Positions 17,110 through 27,827 of a DNA stretch of 35,129 nucleotides are shown here, piece by piece. The notes below the pieces were generated by a model. The model had not been told where the DNA came from, made no database searches, and worked only from the letters and a program-made list of their open reading frames with translations. The stretch is from Massilia sp. UBA2604 (GTDB lineage Bacteria; Pseudomonadota; Gammaproteobacteria; Burkholderiales; Burkholderiaceae_D). Location: NCBI GenBank assembly GCA_002339265.1, contig DDKG01000248.1, positions 1 to 35,129 of the forward strand, written 5' to 3'. The position numbers were made by a program, and so were the translations under genes. The stretch's first letter is position 1. Each line of letters opens with the position of its first letter.

Positions 17110-18432
17110 ATGTCACGTTATCTACTTTTGCTGTCCTTTCTGCTGTCGTCGCTCTACCTGCCGCAGGCCCGGGCAGCCACCCTGCTGCTATGCCCCGGCG
17201 CCCCGCTCGCCTCGCCCGGCGCCGTGACCGAGGACTACACCACGCCCCTGGGTGCGCGCATGCGCGCCATCGTCACCGAAGCACCAGGCAAGCCCGAACC
17301 CGGCTGCCGCGCCATTCCCTTGAAGGTGGCCGCCAGCGGCGTCCAGGCCCTGCATTTCCTGCCCCCCGACGCCAGGCCCGGCGACACCATCCTGCTGCAG
17401 GGAGAAGAGCGCAACAAGGACTTCACGGTCACCGGCCATACCCTCGATAGCGGGCAGCGCGCTGCGGTCAAGCCGGCGCCGAACCTGGCCGGTGAGCGCC
17501 CGGACGACGCCGCCGACGTGCGCGAACGCGCCCCGCGCGCGACCTGGGCCTGGAGCCCGAACGCCTGGCGCGAACGCGCCGACGAGATGCTCGACTGGGC
17601 CGCCGGCCAGAAGATGGGGGAGCTGTTCATCAACGTCCCGGTACGCGACGGCCGGGTGGTTGAACCGGACGCCCTGGCGGCCTTCGTGCGCCAGGCCGGC
17701 AGCCGCGGCATCGCCGTCACCGCCTTCGAGGACGGGCCGGACCTGATCCTGCCGACCGAGCGTCGCGAGGCCATCGGCCGGATGCGCGCCTACGTCGCCT
17801 ACAACGCCCAGGCCGCGGACGAGGAGCGCCTGAAGTGCGTCCAGTTCGACGTCCAGCCCCAGCTGCTGGCGCCGGACAAGCTGCCGCTGGCGGCGCGCGA
17901 CGGCCACTACCTCGACCTGCTCGCCGCACTGCGCGAGGCGGCGGGCAAGATGACGCTCGACGTGGTGGTTCCGGTCGCATGGAGCGGCGAGGACGCCTTG
18001 CTGGGCGGCCTGGCGCGCCATGCCGATGCGCTCACGGTGCGCAACTACCGCACCGACCCTGGCGAAATAAGCCGGCAAGCAGCGCCCTTCCTGGACTGGG
18101 GCGTCAAGCATGGCAAGCGGGTGCGCATCGCGCTCGAGGCCGGCCCGGCCGGCATCGGCGTCGAGCGCCGCTACCGGCGCCTGGGACCTGGCGCGAAAGG
18201 CGACCTGCTGCTGTTCGACATCGGCGGACAGCCGGTGCTGGTGCTGCTGAAGGTGCCGGCGGCGCAGGACGAGGCCGTCGCCTACCTGTTCGGCCGCCGC
18301 CGCGACATCGCCGGCTCGGCGACCACCTTCCACTTCGACAAGCCGGCGCTCATGCGCCTGCTGCCGCAACTCGAACGCAGCTTTGGCGCGTGGAAGAGCT
18401 TTGGCGGGATGGCGGTGCACGAACTGCGCTGA
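17110..18432 (+). CDS. Secreted protein with possible TIM-barrel fold, function unknown
   Basis: 440 aa. A signal peptide is clear (MSRYLLLLSFLLSSLYLPQARA, cleavage about residue 22). The N-terminal 110 residues look like a small beta domain. From about residue 140 (ATWAWSPNAWRERADEMLDW) onward, alternating strands and helices with strand ends such as GELFINVPV, GIAVTAFEDGPD, CVQFDVQPQLLAP, LDVVVPVAWSG, DALTVRNYRTD and VRIALEAG suggest a (beta/alpha)8 barrel of the glycoside-hydrolase type. I recognise no named family and no proven catalytic pair, though FEDGPD and QFDVQP carry candidate acidic residues. GGAGGG lies only 1-2 nt before the ATG, unusually close. It may follow the response-regulator gene in one transcript (53 bp). 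Confidence 0.75.
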   Translation: MSRYLLLLSFLLSSLYLPQARAATLLLCPGAPLASPGAVTEDYTTPLGARMRAIVTEAPGKPEPGCRAIPLKVAASGVQALHFLPPDARPGDTILLQGEERNKDFTVTGHTLDSGQRAAVKPAPNLAGERPDDAADVRERAPRATWAWSPNAWRERADEMLDWAAGQKMGELFINVPVRDGRVVEPDALAAFVRQAGSRGIAVTAFEDGPDLILPTERREAIGRMRAYVAYNAQAADEERLKCVQFDVQPQLLAPDKLPLAARDGHYLDLLAALREAAGKMTLDVVVPVAWSGEDALLGGLARHADALTVRNYRTDPGEISRQAAPFLDWGVKHGKRVRIALEAGPAGIGVERRYRRLGPGAKGDLLLFDIGGQPVLVLLKVPAAQDEAVAYLFGRRRDIAGSATTFHFDKPALMRLLPQLERSFGAWKSFGGMAVHELR

Positions 18433-18438
18433 GTACAC

Positions 18439-18465
18439 CGTCGCTCCCGCTGCGCGGGAACGACG
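18439..18465. repeat. Third REP-like palindrome, between convergent genes
   Basis: The complement reads GTCGTTCCCGCGCAGCGGGA followed by GCGACG, a shortened relative of the 6029-6117 elements. It can fold into a CGTCG/CGACG plus TCCCGC/GCGGGA hairpin. It fills the 37-bp gap between two convergent genes and may act as a two-way transcription barrier. Confidence 0.65.
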
Positions 18466-18469
18466 TGGC

Positions 18470-20752
<2,283 letters not shown>

Positions 20753-20960
20753 GCGGCACCTGAACTTATTCTTTTGCCAGCGTATCACGCCACTCCCGGC
20801 ATGCTGCAAGAGAAGACTTGGTCAATCGTGCGTCACGACCGGATTCCATTCAGCTCGCATAGCCGGTGTTGTTCTCCCTTACGGCGGAGCTTTGGGTTGT
20901 GCCTGTAGAAAACCGGGTGATTCCGCACGGCCATGCCTGATTTCCGGTAAACTTGACGCC

Positions 20961-20966
20961 TATAAG
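20961..20966 (+). promoter_or_regulatory. Possible -10 box for ribA
   Basis: TATAAG lies 22 nt upstream of the ribA ATG at 20989, with no good -35. If used, the transcript begins near 20973, so the TTG at 20953 cannot be the start codon. I looked for an FMN riboswitch in this 236-bp divergent region and did not see one. Confidence 0.35.
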
Positions 20967-20988
20967 TACATCGATTGGAAACACCGTC

Positions 20989-21681
20989 ATGCAAGCCACC
21001 GCCGCCGCCGCACTCACCCCGCCTTCCCTGCTGGACTATGCCACCTCGTGCGCGCTGCCGACGCCGTGGGCCCAGTTCACGCTGCACGCCTGGGTCGAGC
21101 CGGCCACCGGCAAGGAACACCTGGCGATGGCCCTGGGCGACCTGTCGAACGGCGAACCGGTGCTGGCGCGGGTGCACTCCGAGTGTCTCACCGGCGACGT
21201 GATGTTCTCGCAGCGCTGCGACTGCGGCGCCCAGCTCGAAGGCGCGCTGCAGCGCATCGCCGAGGAAGGCCGCGGCATCCTGCTCTACCTGCGCCAGGAA
21301 GGCCGCGGCATCGGCCTGGTCAACAAGATCCGCGCCTACCGCCTGCAGGAAGCCGGCGCCGACACGGTCGAGGCCAACCTGCAGCTGGGCTTCCATGCCG
21401 ACGCCCGCAACTACGAGCTGTGCCGGCCGATGCTGGAGCAGTTCGGCATCAAGTCGGTGCGCCTGATGACCAACAACCCGCGCAAGATCGACGCCCTGAA
21501 CCGCATCGGCGTCACGGTCGCCGAGCGCGTGCCGCTGCTGGTCAACCGCAATGCCTACAACAACAGCTACCTGAACACCAAGCAGGCCAAGCTGGGCCAC
21601 ATGATGGCGCCCCTGACCGCCGTCGAGCAGGGCGAACAGGCGCTGGTCGAGCCGGCCAAAGCCCCGCAATCGGCCTCGTAA
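20989..21681 (+). CDS. ribA: GTP cyclohydrolase II
   Basis: First enzyme of riboflavin synthesis: opens the GTP imidazole ring, giving 2,5-diamino-6-ribosylamino-pyrimidinone phosphate, formate and pyrophosphate. 230 aa from the ATG at 20989 (GGAAA 10 nt upstream). The zinc site is complete: Cys66 in [10 protein letters not shown], Cys77 and Cys79 in [10 protein letters not shown], with the 11- and 2-residue spacing of the E. coli enzyme. [16 protein letters not shown] and [10 protein letters not shown] are catalytic and substrate-binding signatures. It is a standalone RibA, not fused to RibB, so a ribB/ribBA gene should exist elsewhere. An upstream TTG in frame is discounted. The next gene begins 83 bp later. 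Confidence 0.96.
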   Translation: MQATAAAALTPPSLLDYATSCALPTPWAQFTLHAWVEPATGKEHLAMALGDLSNGEPVLARVHSECLTGDVMFSQRCDCGAQLEGALQRIAEEGRGILLYLRQEGRGIGLVNKIRAYRLQEAGADTVEANLQLGFHADARNYELCRPMLEQFGIKSVRLMTNNPRKIDALNRIGVTVAERVPLLVNRNAYNNSYLNTKQAKLGHMMAPLTAVEQGEQALVEPAKAPQSAS

Positions 21682-21764
21682 TTGCCCCTGAACGTGCGCT
21701 AACGCGCGCAACGCTCGTTGATCCGGTGGCAAGATAGCACTTCATACTGCCATCAAACTATTGC

Positions 21765-23222
21765 ATGAAACGAGCTGTCCTGGCACTCCTGCTGACCTGC
21801 ATCGCCATCGGCGCCGCCCTCGAGGCGACGTCGCCGCCGGCCGCTGCCCAGCCGCAGCCGCAGAACATGACACAGGCCGCTCCACGCGCCACCCAGAACA
21901 CGGCCGGCGCCGCCGTCGATGCGCCCCAGATGCCGGTCGACACCGCGCCCGCGGCCACCCCGAACGCGCCGCTGCCCGGCGAAACCGAGACCCAGGACGC
22001 CCTGCCCGAGCCTTCGCTGGCGGCCCAGGACCTGTACGATTCCGCACGCGGCGACCTGCTGCAGATCCGCATGCTGCTCAAGAACGGCCGCACCCAGTCG
22101 ACGGTCGGCTCGGGCTTCCTGGTCGGCACCAGCAACCTGGCGCTGACCAATTATCACGTGGTGTCGCAGATGGCGCTCGACCCCGCGATCTACACGGCCG
22201 AATACATCGACACCGACGGCAATACCGGCCCGGTCGAGCTGATGGCGGTCGACGTGCTGCACGACCTGGCAGTGGTGCGCATCAACCGCAACGGCAGCGG
22301 CTTCTTCAAGGTGCCCGAGCAGCCGGTGCGGCTGCGCCAGGGCCAGCGCCTGTACTCGCTCGGCAACCCGCTCGACCTGGGCTTCGCGATCTCGGAAGGG
22401 GCGTACAACGGCGTGCTCACGCGCAGCTTCTACGACCGCCTGATCTTTTCCGGCCCGATCAACTCCGGCATGAGCGGCGGGCCGAGCGTGACCGCCAGCG
22501 GCACCGTGGCCGGCATCAACGTCTCGCGCCGGCGCGACGGCGAATCGGTCAGCTTCCTGGTGCCGGTCAAGCATGCGCAGGAGCTGCTGCGCAAGGTCGC
22601 CGAACAGGCCGCACCGCCGGCCGACTTCAATCCGCTGATCGGCAAGCAGCTGCTGGCGCACCAGGGCAGCATGGTCGACAAGCTCCTCGAGGAGCCCCTC
22701 ACACTCAAGGGCATGGGCCAGTACCTGGTGCCGGTGCGCGAATCGGGAGAAGTGCGCTGCTGGGGACGGTCGAACGCGCGCGGCGCGGTCTACAGCACCG
22801 ACTCGATGAGCTGCATCATGCAGTCGGCGGTGTTCGTGTCGGACGTGCAGCAGACCGGCAACGTGGCCATGACCCACCAGTACATCCGCAGCGGCACCAT
22901 GGACCCGATGCGCTTCGCGACGCTGGCCAGCGACACATTCCAGGTCAACAACCTGGGCAGCACGGGCGACCCGCGCCTGACCAAGCCATTCTGCACCGAA
23001 CGCTTCGTGCACACCCGCAGTCTGCCGATGCGCGCCGTCACCTGCGTGCGCGCCTACCGCAAGTTCGAAGGCCTGTACAACTTCACGCTGCTGACGGCCA
23101 GCACCGACGCCTCGCAATCGAGCCTGCAGAGCCGCCTCGACATCTCCGGCGTCTCCTATGAAAACGGCCTGCGCGTCACGCGCGCCTACCTGGGCGCCTT
23201 CGGGCGCAGTGGACGGCGATGA
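21765..23222 (+). CDS. Secreted trypsin-like serine protease (S1 family) with Cys-containing C-terminal domain
   Basis: 485 aa. Signal peptide (MKRAVLALLLTCIAIGAALE), then a Pro/Ala/Thr-rich linker to about residue 80. The protease domain has a full triad: His131 in LALTNYHVVS, Asp167 in VLHDLAVVRI and Ser237 in NSGMSGGPSV. It resembles HtrA/DegP proteases, but no PDZ domain follows. Instead residues about 290-485 form an unrecognised domain containing four cysteines (EVRCWGR, MSCIMQ, PFCTERF, VTCVRAY) that could pair as disulfides. The protein should act in the periplasm or be exported. Its stop overlaps the ATG of the FHA gene (ATGA), indicating coupled synthesis. No Shine-Dalgarno is evident at the ATG. 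Confidence 0.88.
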   Translation: MKRAVLALLLTCIAIGAALEATSPPAAAQPQPQNMTQAAPRATQNTAGAAVDAPQMPVDTAPAATPNAPLPGETETQDALPEPSLAAQDLYDSARGDLLQIRMLLKNGRTQSTVGSGFLVGTSNLALTNYHVVSQMALDPAIYTAEYIDTDGNTGPVELMAVDVLHDLAVVRINRNGSGFFKVPEQPVRLRQGQRLYSLGNPLDLGFAISEGAYNGVLTRSFYDRLIFSGPINSGMSGGPSVTASGTVAGINVSRRRDGESVSFLVPVKHAQELLRKVAEQAAPPADFNPLIGKQLLAHQGSMVDKLLEEPLTLKGMGQYLVPVRESGEVRCWGRSNARGAVYSTDSMSCIMQSAVFVSDVQQTGNVAMTHQYIRSGTMDPMRFATLASDTFQVNNLGSTGDPRLTKPFCTERFVHTRSLPMRAVTCVRAYRKFEGLYNFTLLTASTDASQSSLQSRLDISGVSYENGLRVTRAYLGAFGRSGRR

Positions 23223-24217
23223 GCGAGCATACCAGCCAACCCTTGCATGCACCGGCCGACGCCGGGCTGCTGCGCGGGCCGTGGACGGTCGAGACCCTGG
23301 CCCGCAACGGGGAGGTGCTGCACCGCCATCGCGTGGCGGCGCTGCCGATCCGCATGGGCCGCGCCTACGACAACGACTTCATCGTCGACGACGATTATGC
23401 GGCCGCCCACCACGCCGTGGTCGAAGCCGGACCGGATGGCCGGCTGCGGCTGCGCGACCTCGGCAGCCGCAACGGCATCGTGCACAAGTCCCGCCGCATC
23501 AAGGACGAACTGGCGATCGACGGCGACACCGTGGTGCGCATGGGGCACACCACGCTGCGCATCCGCGGCGCCGCGCACCGGGTCGCGCCCGAGCTGGTCG
23601 ACCGCACCATGCACGGCTGGGAAGGCATGCTGCCGGGCGGCGCCGGCATCGTGCTGGCCGTGCTGGCGGCGCTGCTGGTGGCCTGGCTGACCGACGCCAG
23701 CAACGACCTGGAACGCTACGCCCTGTTCCCGGCCGCGGCAGGCGGGATCGGCCTGGCATGGGCCGGCCTGTGGGCTTTCGGCAACCGCCTGTTCGGGCGC
23801 CGCGCGCGCCTCGGGCGCCACCTGTTCATTTACGGCTGCGCACTGGCGGCGCTGGTGGGCGTGCGCCTGCTGGCCAGCGTCGTCGCCTATGCCTGGTCGC
23901 TCGAATGGCTGACCGCCTATGCCTCGCATGCGGCGGTGGCGACGGTGGCGGTGGCGGTCTACTTCCACCTGGCCACAGTCACGCCGCAGTTCCGGCGCCG
24001 CCTGCGCCTGGCCTGCGGCGCGCTGGCGGTGCTGGTGTCATGCCTGATCCTGGCCGGGAACATGCAGCGCCACGGCCGCACCGCCGACGAACTGTACATG
24101 CCGGTGCTGCTGCCGCCCGAGCTGCGCGCCAGCCCGGACGTGCCTGTGGCCGACTATATCGACCAGGTCGGGGCGATGAAGCAGGAGATCGACGCCGAGC
24201 GCAGTGGGGGCAACTGA
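23219..24217 (+). CDS. FHA-domain membrane protein
   Basis: 332 aa. An N-terminal FHA domain (about residues 25-115) with the phosphothreonine-binding signature: IRMGRAYDNDFIVDDDYAAAHHAVVE and LRDLGSRNGIVH. FHA loops normally read GR..., S/A..H and N; here they are GRAYDND, AAHHA and SRNG, so binding looks possible. After it come about five hydrophobic segments (near 140-160, 168-188, 200-228, 236-255 and 262-280) and a hydrophilic C-terminal tail of about 45 residues. The FHA domain should face the cytoplasm. It is translationally coupled to the secreted protease before it. No Ser/Thr kinase gene is visible in the window. The stop is 2 bp from the stop of a convergent kinase gene. Confidence 0.88.
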   Translation: MSEHTSQPLHAPADAGLLRGPWTVETLARNGEVLHRHRVAALPIRMGRAYDNDFIVDDDYAAAHHAVVEAGPDGRLRLRDLGSRNGIVHKSRRIKDELAIDGDTVVRMGHTTLRIRGAAHRVAPELVDRTMHGWEGMLPGGAGIVLAVLAALLVAWLTDASNDLERYALFPAAAGGIGLAWAGLWAFGNRLFGRRARLGRHLFIYGCALAALVGVRLLASVVAYAWSLEWLTAYASHAAVATVAVAVYFHLATVTPQFRRRLRLACGALAVLVSCLILAGNMQRHGRTADELYMPVLLPPELRASPDVPVADYIDQVGAMKQEIDAERSGGN

Positions 24218-24219
24218 CC

Positions 24220-26640
24220 CTAGCTGAGCTGGCCCAGCAACCGGCTCACCGTCTCGGCCGCGATCGGCTTGGTGAAGTGGTGGTCGAAACCGGCGTCGCG
24301 CGCGCGCTGCTGGTCTTCTTCGGAACCCCAGCCGGTGACGGCGACGATCACCGTGCGCGCCAGCTTCGGCATGGCGCGCAGCCGCGCCGCGAGCTCGTAG
24401 CCGGTTATGCCCGGCATGCCGATGTCGAGGAAGGCGATGTCGGGCGTGAAGTCGGTCACCAGCGCCAGCGCGTCGCGGCCGTTGGTCGCGGTGCGGATCT
24501 CGTGGGCGTTCATCTGCAGCAGCAATGACAGGCTCTCGGCGGCATCGGTATTGTCGTCCACCACCAGGATGCGGAAGCTGCGGCGTGGGAGCGCGCGCTG
24601 CTCTGGCCGCGGCTCCTGCTCGGCCGCGTCCGGCCCGGCGTCGACGCCGAGCGGCAGGCGCACGGTGAAGGTGCTGCCCTGGCCGGCGCCGGCGCTGTGC
24701 ACCGCAATGGCGCCACCGTGCAGCGCCACCAGCTGGCGCACCAGCGACAGGCCGATGCCCAGCCCGCCCTGGGCCAGGCCGCCATGGTCGCCGACCTGGC
24801 TGAACATCTCGAAGATCGCCTCCTGGTGTTCGGGCAGGATGCCGACGCCGCTGTCGCTCACCGCAACGATGGCGTCCCCCTCCCCCTTGCGCACCTCGAG
24901 GCCGATGTCGCCGCCGGACGGCGTGTATTTGGCGGCATTGGTCAGGAGGTTGCTCACCACCTGCGCGATGCGGGTCGGATCGATGTCCAGCAACAGCGGC
25001 TCGTGCCAGAGCTTGATATCGAGCCGATGGCGCGCGCCCTGGATAACCGCCGCGCTGGTTTCCACCGCGCTCGTCACGACCCGGTTGAGGTCGACCAACT
25101 GCTTGCGGATCTCGATCTTGCCGCTGCTGACGCGGGCGACGTCGAGCAGGTCGTCGACCAGGTGCGACAGCTGGTGGGTCTGGCGCTCGAGCATCTCGCG
25201 CACGCGCGCCATGGTGTCCTGACTGTCGGCGCGCAGGCGCATGATCTCAAGGCCGGTGCGGATGGTCGCCATCGGATTGCGCAGCTCGTGCGCCAGCACC
25301 GCCAGGAACTCGCTCTTGCGCCGGCTCGCCTCGGACGCCTCGCCGGCCAGGCGCCGCATGTCTTCCTCGATGCGCTTGCGTTCGCTGGTGTCGCGGAATA
25401 CCAGCGCCACCTGGCGCGCCTCGAGTGCGCCGATGCGCGAGGCGTTGACTTCGAACCAGCGTTCCAGCTTGGGCGAATACTCTTCGAACAGGATCGATTC
25501 GCCGGTACGCGCCACCGCGCCGTAGCGCTCCAGCCAGACCGTTTCGAGGCCGGGCGCCAGCTCGTGCACCGAACGCCCCTTCGCATCGGGAATGCCGCTC
25601 TGGATCGCGAACATCGGGTTCACCTCCAGGAACACCAGGTCGCACGGCGCGCCGCCGGCGTCGAGCTTGACTTCCAGGATGCAGAAGGCCTCGTCCACCT
25701 CCTCGAACAGCTTGCGGTATTTTTCCTCGGACTCGCGCAGCGCCGCCTCGGTGCGCTTGACGCGATCGATGTCGGTGACCACCGAGACCTGGCCGCCGAT
25801 CCGGCCGTCGGCATCGACGATCGGCACCGAGCTGATATGGGTCCAGGTCTCGCGGCCGTCGTCTTCGCGATACAAGGCTTCCATGCCCGGCACCACGCGC
25901 TCGCCGCGCAGGGCGCGCGCGCCGGGGAAATCCTCGCGCGCCACCGGCTTGCCGTCGCCATCCAGGATCGTCCAGCGCGCCAGCCGTTCTTCGTCGCGCG
26001 AAGGCATGAAGCGGCTCGGCACGTAGCGCTGCATCGCATCGTTGGCCAGCACGACCGCGCCATTGGTGTCGGTCACGGCCACGCCGACCGGCAGGCTGTC
26101 GAACACCGCCGACAGGCGCGCGTCGCTCGCCCGCCGCGCCGCTTCGGCGCGGCGGGCCTCGAGCACGCGGCCGGTGGTCTCGACGGCGGTATGCACGAAG
26201 CCTCCCACTTCGCCGGCCAGGCTGCGCAAGGGAATATAGGATGCGGTGAACCAGCGCTGGCATTCGTCGGCAGCGGCCGGAAGCACGACGCACAGGTCTT
26301 CGACCCGGCCGGGACGGCCCGCCATGGCGGCATTGGCCAGTGGCGCGACATCCGGCCACAGGGTGGGCATCACTTCCGCAATCGGCTTGCCCAGCGCCGC
26401 CGGATGCGCCCTGCCCAGCAAATCCGCATAGGCGTCGTTGTAGAGCATCAGGTATTGCCCGGTCCAGCAAACCAGCGTCGGAAAGGGCGCATCGAGCATC
26501 AGGTCGAGCGCCACCCGCAGCTCAGCGGGCCAGCCTTCCGGCGCACCGATGGGGCTTGTTGACCAGTCATGGGCCGCGAGCAATGCCCGCATCCCCTTCT
26601 GTTCGTCACGATCGTCGCTGTGGTGGCCGGTTGTGCTCAT
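24220..26640 (-). CDS. Multi-PAS hybrid histidine kinase with receiver
   Basis: 806 aa from the ATG at 26640; no TM segments. An N-terminal PAS-like module begins with HDWSTSPIGAPEGWPAELR, a typical opening of soluble sensor kinases. Two further PAS domains follow (about 165-290, ending TDIDRVKRTEAAL, and about 300-425, ending FRDTSERKRIEEDM). HisKA has His451 in VLAHELRNPMAT; HATPase has NLLTNAAKYTPSGG, DSGVGI and GGLGIGLSLV; the C-terminal receiver has Asp739 in IAFLDIGMPGITG. A longer start (26721) is in frame but would run into the divergent promoter region. Divergent from the LytS-type gene with 98 bp between starts. The domain plan is close to that of the 13436 kinase. Confidence 0.92.
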   Translation of the reverse strand: MSTTGHHSDDRDEQKGMRALLAAHDWSTSPIGAPEGWPAELRVALDLMLDAPFPTLVCWTGQYLMLYNDAYADLLGRAHPAALGKPIAEVMPTLWPDVAPLANAAMAGRPGRVEDLCVVLPAAADECQRWFTASYIPLRSLAGEVGGFVHTAVETTGRVLEARRAEAARRASDARLSAVFDSLPVGVAVTDTNGAVVLANDAMQRYVPSRFMPSRDEERLARWTILDGDGKPVAREDFPGARALRGERVVPGMEALYREDDGRETWTHISSVPIVDADGRIGGQVSVVTDIDRVKRTEAALRESEEKYRKLFEEVDEAFCILEVKLDAGGAPCDLVFLEVNPMFAIQSGIPDAKGRSVHELAPGLETVWLERYGAVARTGESILFEEYSPKLERWFEVNASRIGALEARQVALVFRDTSERKRIEEDMRRLAGEASEASRRKSEFLAVLAHELRNPMATIRTGLEIMRLRADSQDTMARVREMLERQTHQLSHLVDDLLDVARVSSGKIEIRKQLVDLNRVVTSAVETSAAVIQGARHRLDIKLWHEPLLLDIDPTRIAQVVSNLLTNAAKYTPSGGDIGLEVRKGEGDAIVAVSDSGVGILPEHQEAIFEMFSQVGDHGGLAQGGLGIGLSLVRQLVALHGGAIAVHSAGAGQGSTFTVRLPLGVDAGPDAAEQEPRPEQRALPRRSFRILVVDDNTDAAESLSLLLQMNAHEIRTATNGRDALALVTDFTPDIAFLDIGMPGITGYELAARLRAMPKLARTVIVAVTGWGSEEDQQRARDAGFDHHFTKPIAAETVSRLLGQLS

Positions 26641-26673
26641 GGCCCATTGTCGCACGAAGAGTTTGCAGGAACG

Positions 26674-26693
26674 CCAATCGTCACCAATTGTCA
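26674..26693. promoter_or_regulatory. Tandem 10-bp repeat in the divergent kinase promoter region
   Basis: CCAATCGTCA directly followed by CCAATTGTCA (9/10 identical, one helical turn apart). A related sequence in the other direction, TGACAATCATTGG, lies at 26716-26728 next to TTGACA (26715-26720), a consensus -35. The layout suits a regulator binding one face of the helix between the two genes. Inference from pattern only. Confidence 0.35.
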
Positions 26694-26738
26694 CATCTGG
26701 CCCGGCGCGCCATTTTGACAATCATTGGCCGATGCACG

Positions 26739-27827
26739 ATGATCGGGTCTTTCTTTTCCCGAGCGCCCTCCGTGCCCACGAACCGCAGCCTCTTTGTCGC
26801 CACCATCGCCTGGGTCCTGTTCTGGACACTGATGGTGCTGGTGGCGCTCGAGGATTACCGGCGCGACGGCGGCGCCGCACTCTGGCAGCCGGTGTTGTGG
26901 GAGACCTCGTCGGCCGTGGTCGCGACCATCCTGTTCCTGGTCCAGCGCCGCTTCAGCGCCGGCGACGACGCGCTGGTCGCCACGCCCCGCCGCTGGTTCC
27001 TGCGGCAACTGCGCTGGCTGCCCTTGTACTGGTTCGGCTTTACCCCGATCGTGTTCGCCATTCGCCACGCGATCTACGCCATGGCCGGCGCCAGCTATGA
27101 CCACGAACCATGGTCCGAGGTGTTCGTCTACGAGGCGCTCAAGATCTCGGTGTTCTTCGGCCTGTTCATGACGATCGGCTTCGGCCTCCTGTCCTATCGC
27201 GAGATGATGAAGGAAAAAGTGAGGGCCGAGCAGGCCGGCGCCCTGCTGCGCGAAGCCCAGCTCGAACGCCTGACGCGCCAGATGCAGCCGCACTTCCTGT
27301 TCAATGCCCTCAACACGATCTCGTCGCTGATGCATACCGACGTGGCGCGCGCCGACGCCACCCTGGTGCGGCTGGCCGACGTGCTGCGCGCCACCCTGGC
27401 CCTGGGCGAACGGCCGCAGGCGCGCCTGCGCGACGAGCTGCGCCTGGCCCAGTGCTATGCGGCGGTGATGGCCGAGCGCTTCGAAGGGCGGGTGATGCTC
27501 GACTGGCACATCGACCCTGCCGCGCTGGACGTCATGCTGCCCGCCATCAGCCTGCAGCCGCTGCTCGAGAACGTGTTCAAGCACACGGTCGGTCGGCGCC
27601 GCGAGGCGACCGCGATCCGGATCGTGGCAGTCATCGATGGTGACGCGATGGTGGTGCAGGTCGAGGACGACGGCGGCGTGCTGGAACATACCGACACGCC
27701 CGGCATCACCGTGGCCAACCTGCGCACGCGGCTGGCGGCCCTGCATGGAGAAGACGCACGCCTGGACTTGATCGCATTGGCGCCCGCCGGCGTGCGCGCG
27801 GAAATGAGGCTGCCGTGCGCTTGCTGA
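26739..27827 (+). CDS. LytS/YehU-type membrane sensor histidine kinase
   Basis: 362 aa. Four hydrophobic segments in the first 155 residues (about 18-37, 50-67, 85-108 and 128-150), then a His_kinase domain with His185 in QMQPHFLFNALNTISSLMHT, the hallmark of the LytS/AlgZ class, and a short HATPase with LQPLLENVFKH and VEDDGG...TPGITVANLRTRL. The start is uncertain: the ATG at 26739 fits the protein, but a consensus TTGACA at 26715 with a 17-nt spacer would put the -10 over it, so either another promoter is used or translation starts slightly later (GTG at 26772). It overlaps the next gene by 13 bp, forming a classic sensor/LytTR pair. Confidence 0.9.
   Translation: MIGSFFSRAPSVPTNRSLFVATIAWVLFWTLMVLVALEDYRRDGGAALWQPVLWETSSAVVATILFLVQRRFSAGDDALVATPRRWFLRQLRWLPLYWFGFTPIVFAIRHAIYAMAGASYDHEPWSEVFVYEALKISVFFGLFMTIGFGLLSYREMMKEKVRAEQAGALLREAQLERLTRQMQPHFLFNALNTISSLMHTDVARADATLVRLADVLRATLALGERPQARLRDELRLAQCYAAVMAERFEGRVMLDWHIDPAALDVMLPAISLQPLLENVFKHTVGRRREATAIRIVAVIDGDAMVVQVEDDGGVLEHTDTPGITVANLRTRLAALHGEDARLDLIALAPAGVRAEMRLPCAC

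Noticed and set aside
20753..20988. FMN riboswitch upstream of ribA
   Set aside because: I looked for the conserved RFN-type helices and loop sequences and did not find them; the leader also seems too short.
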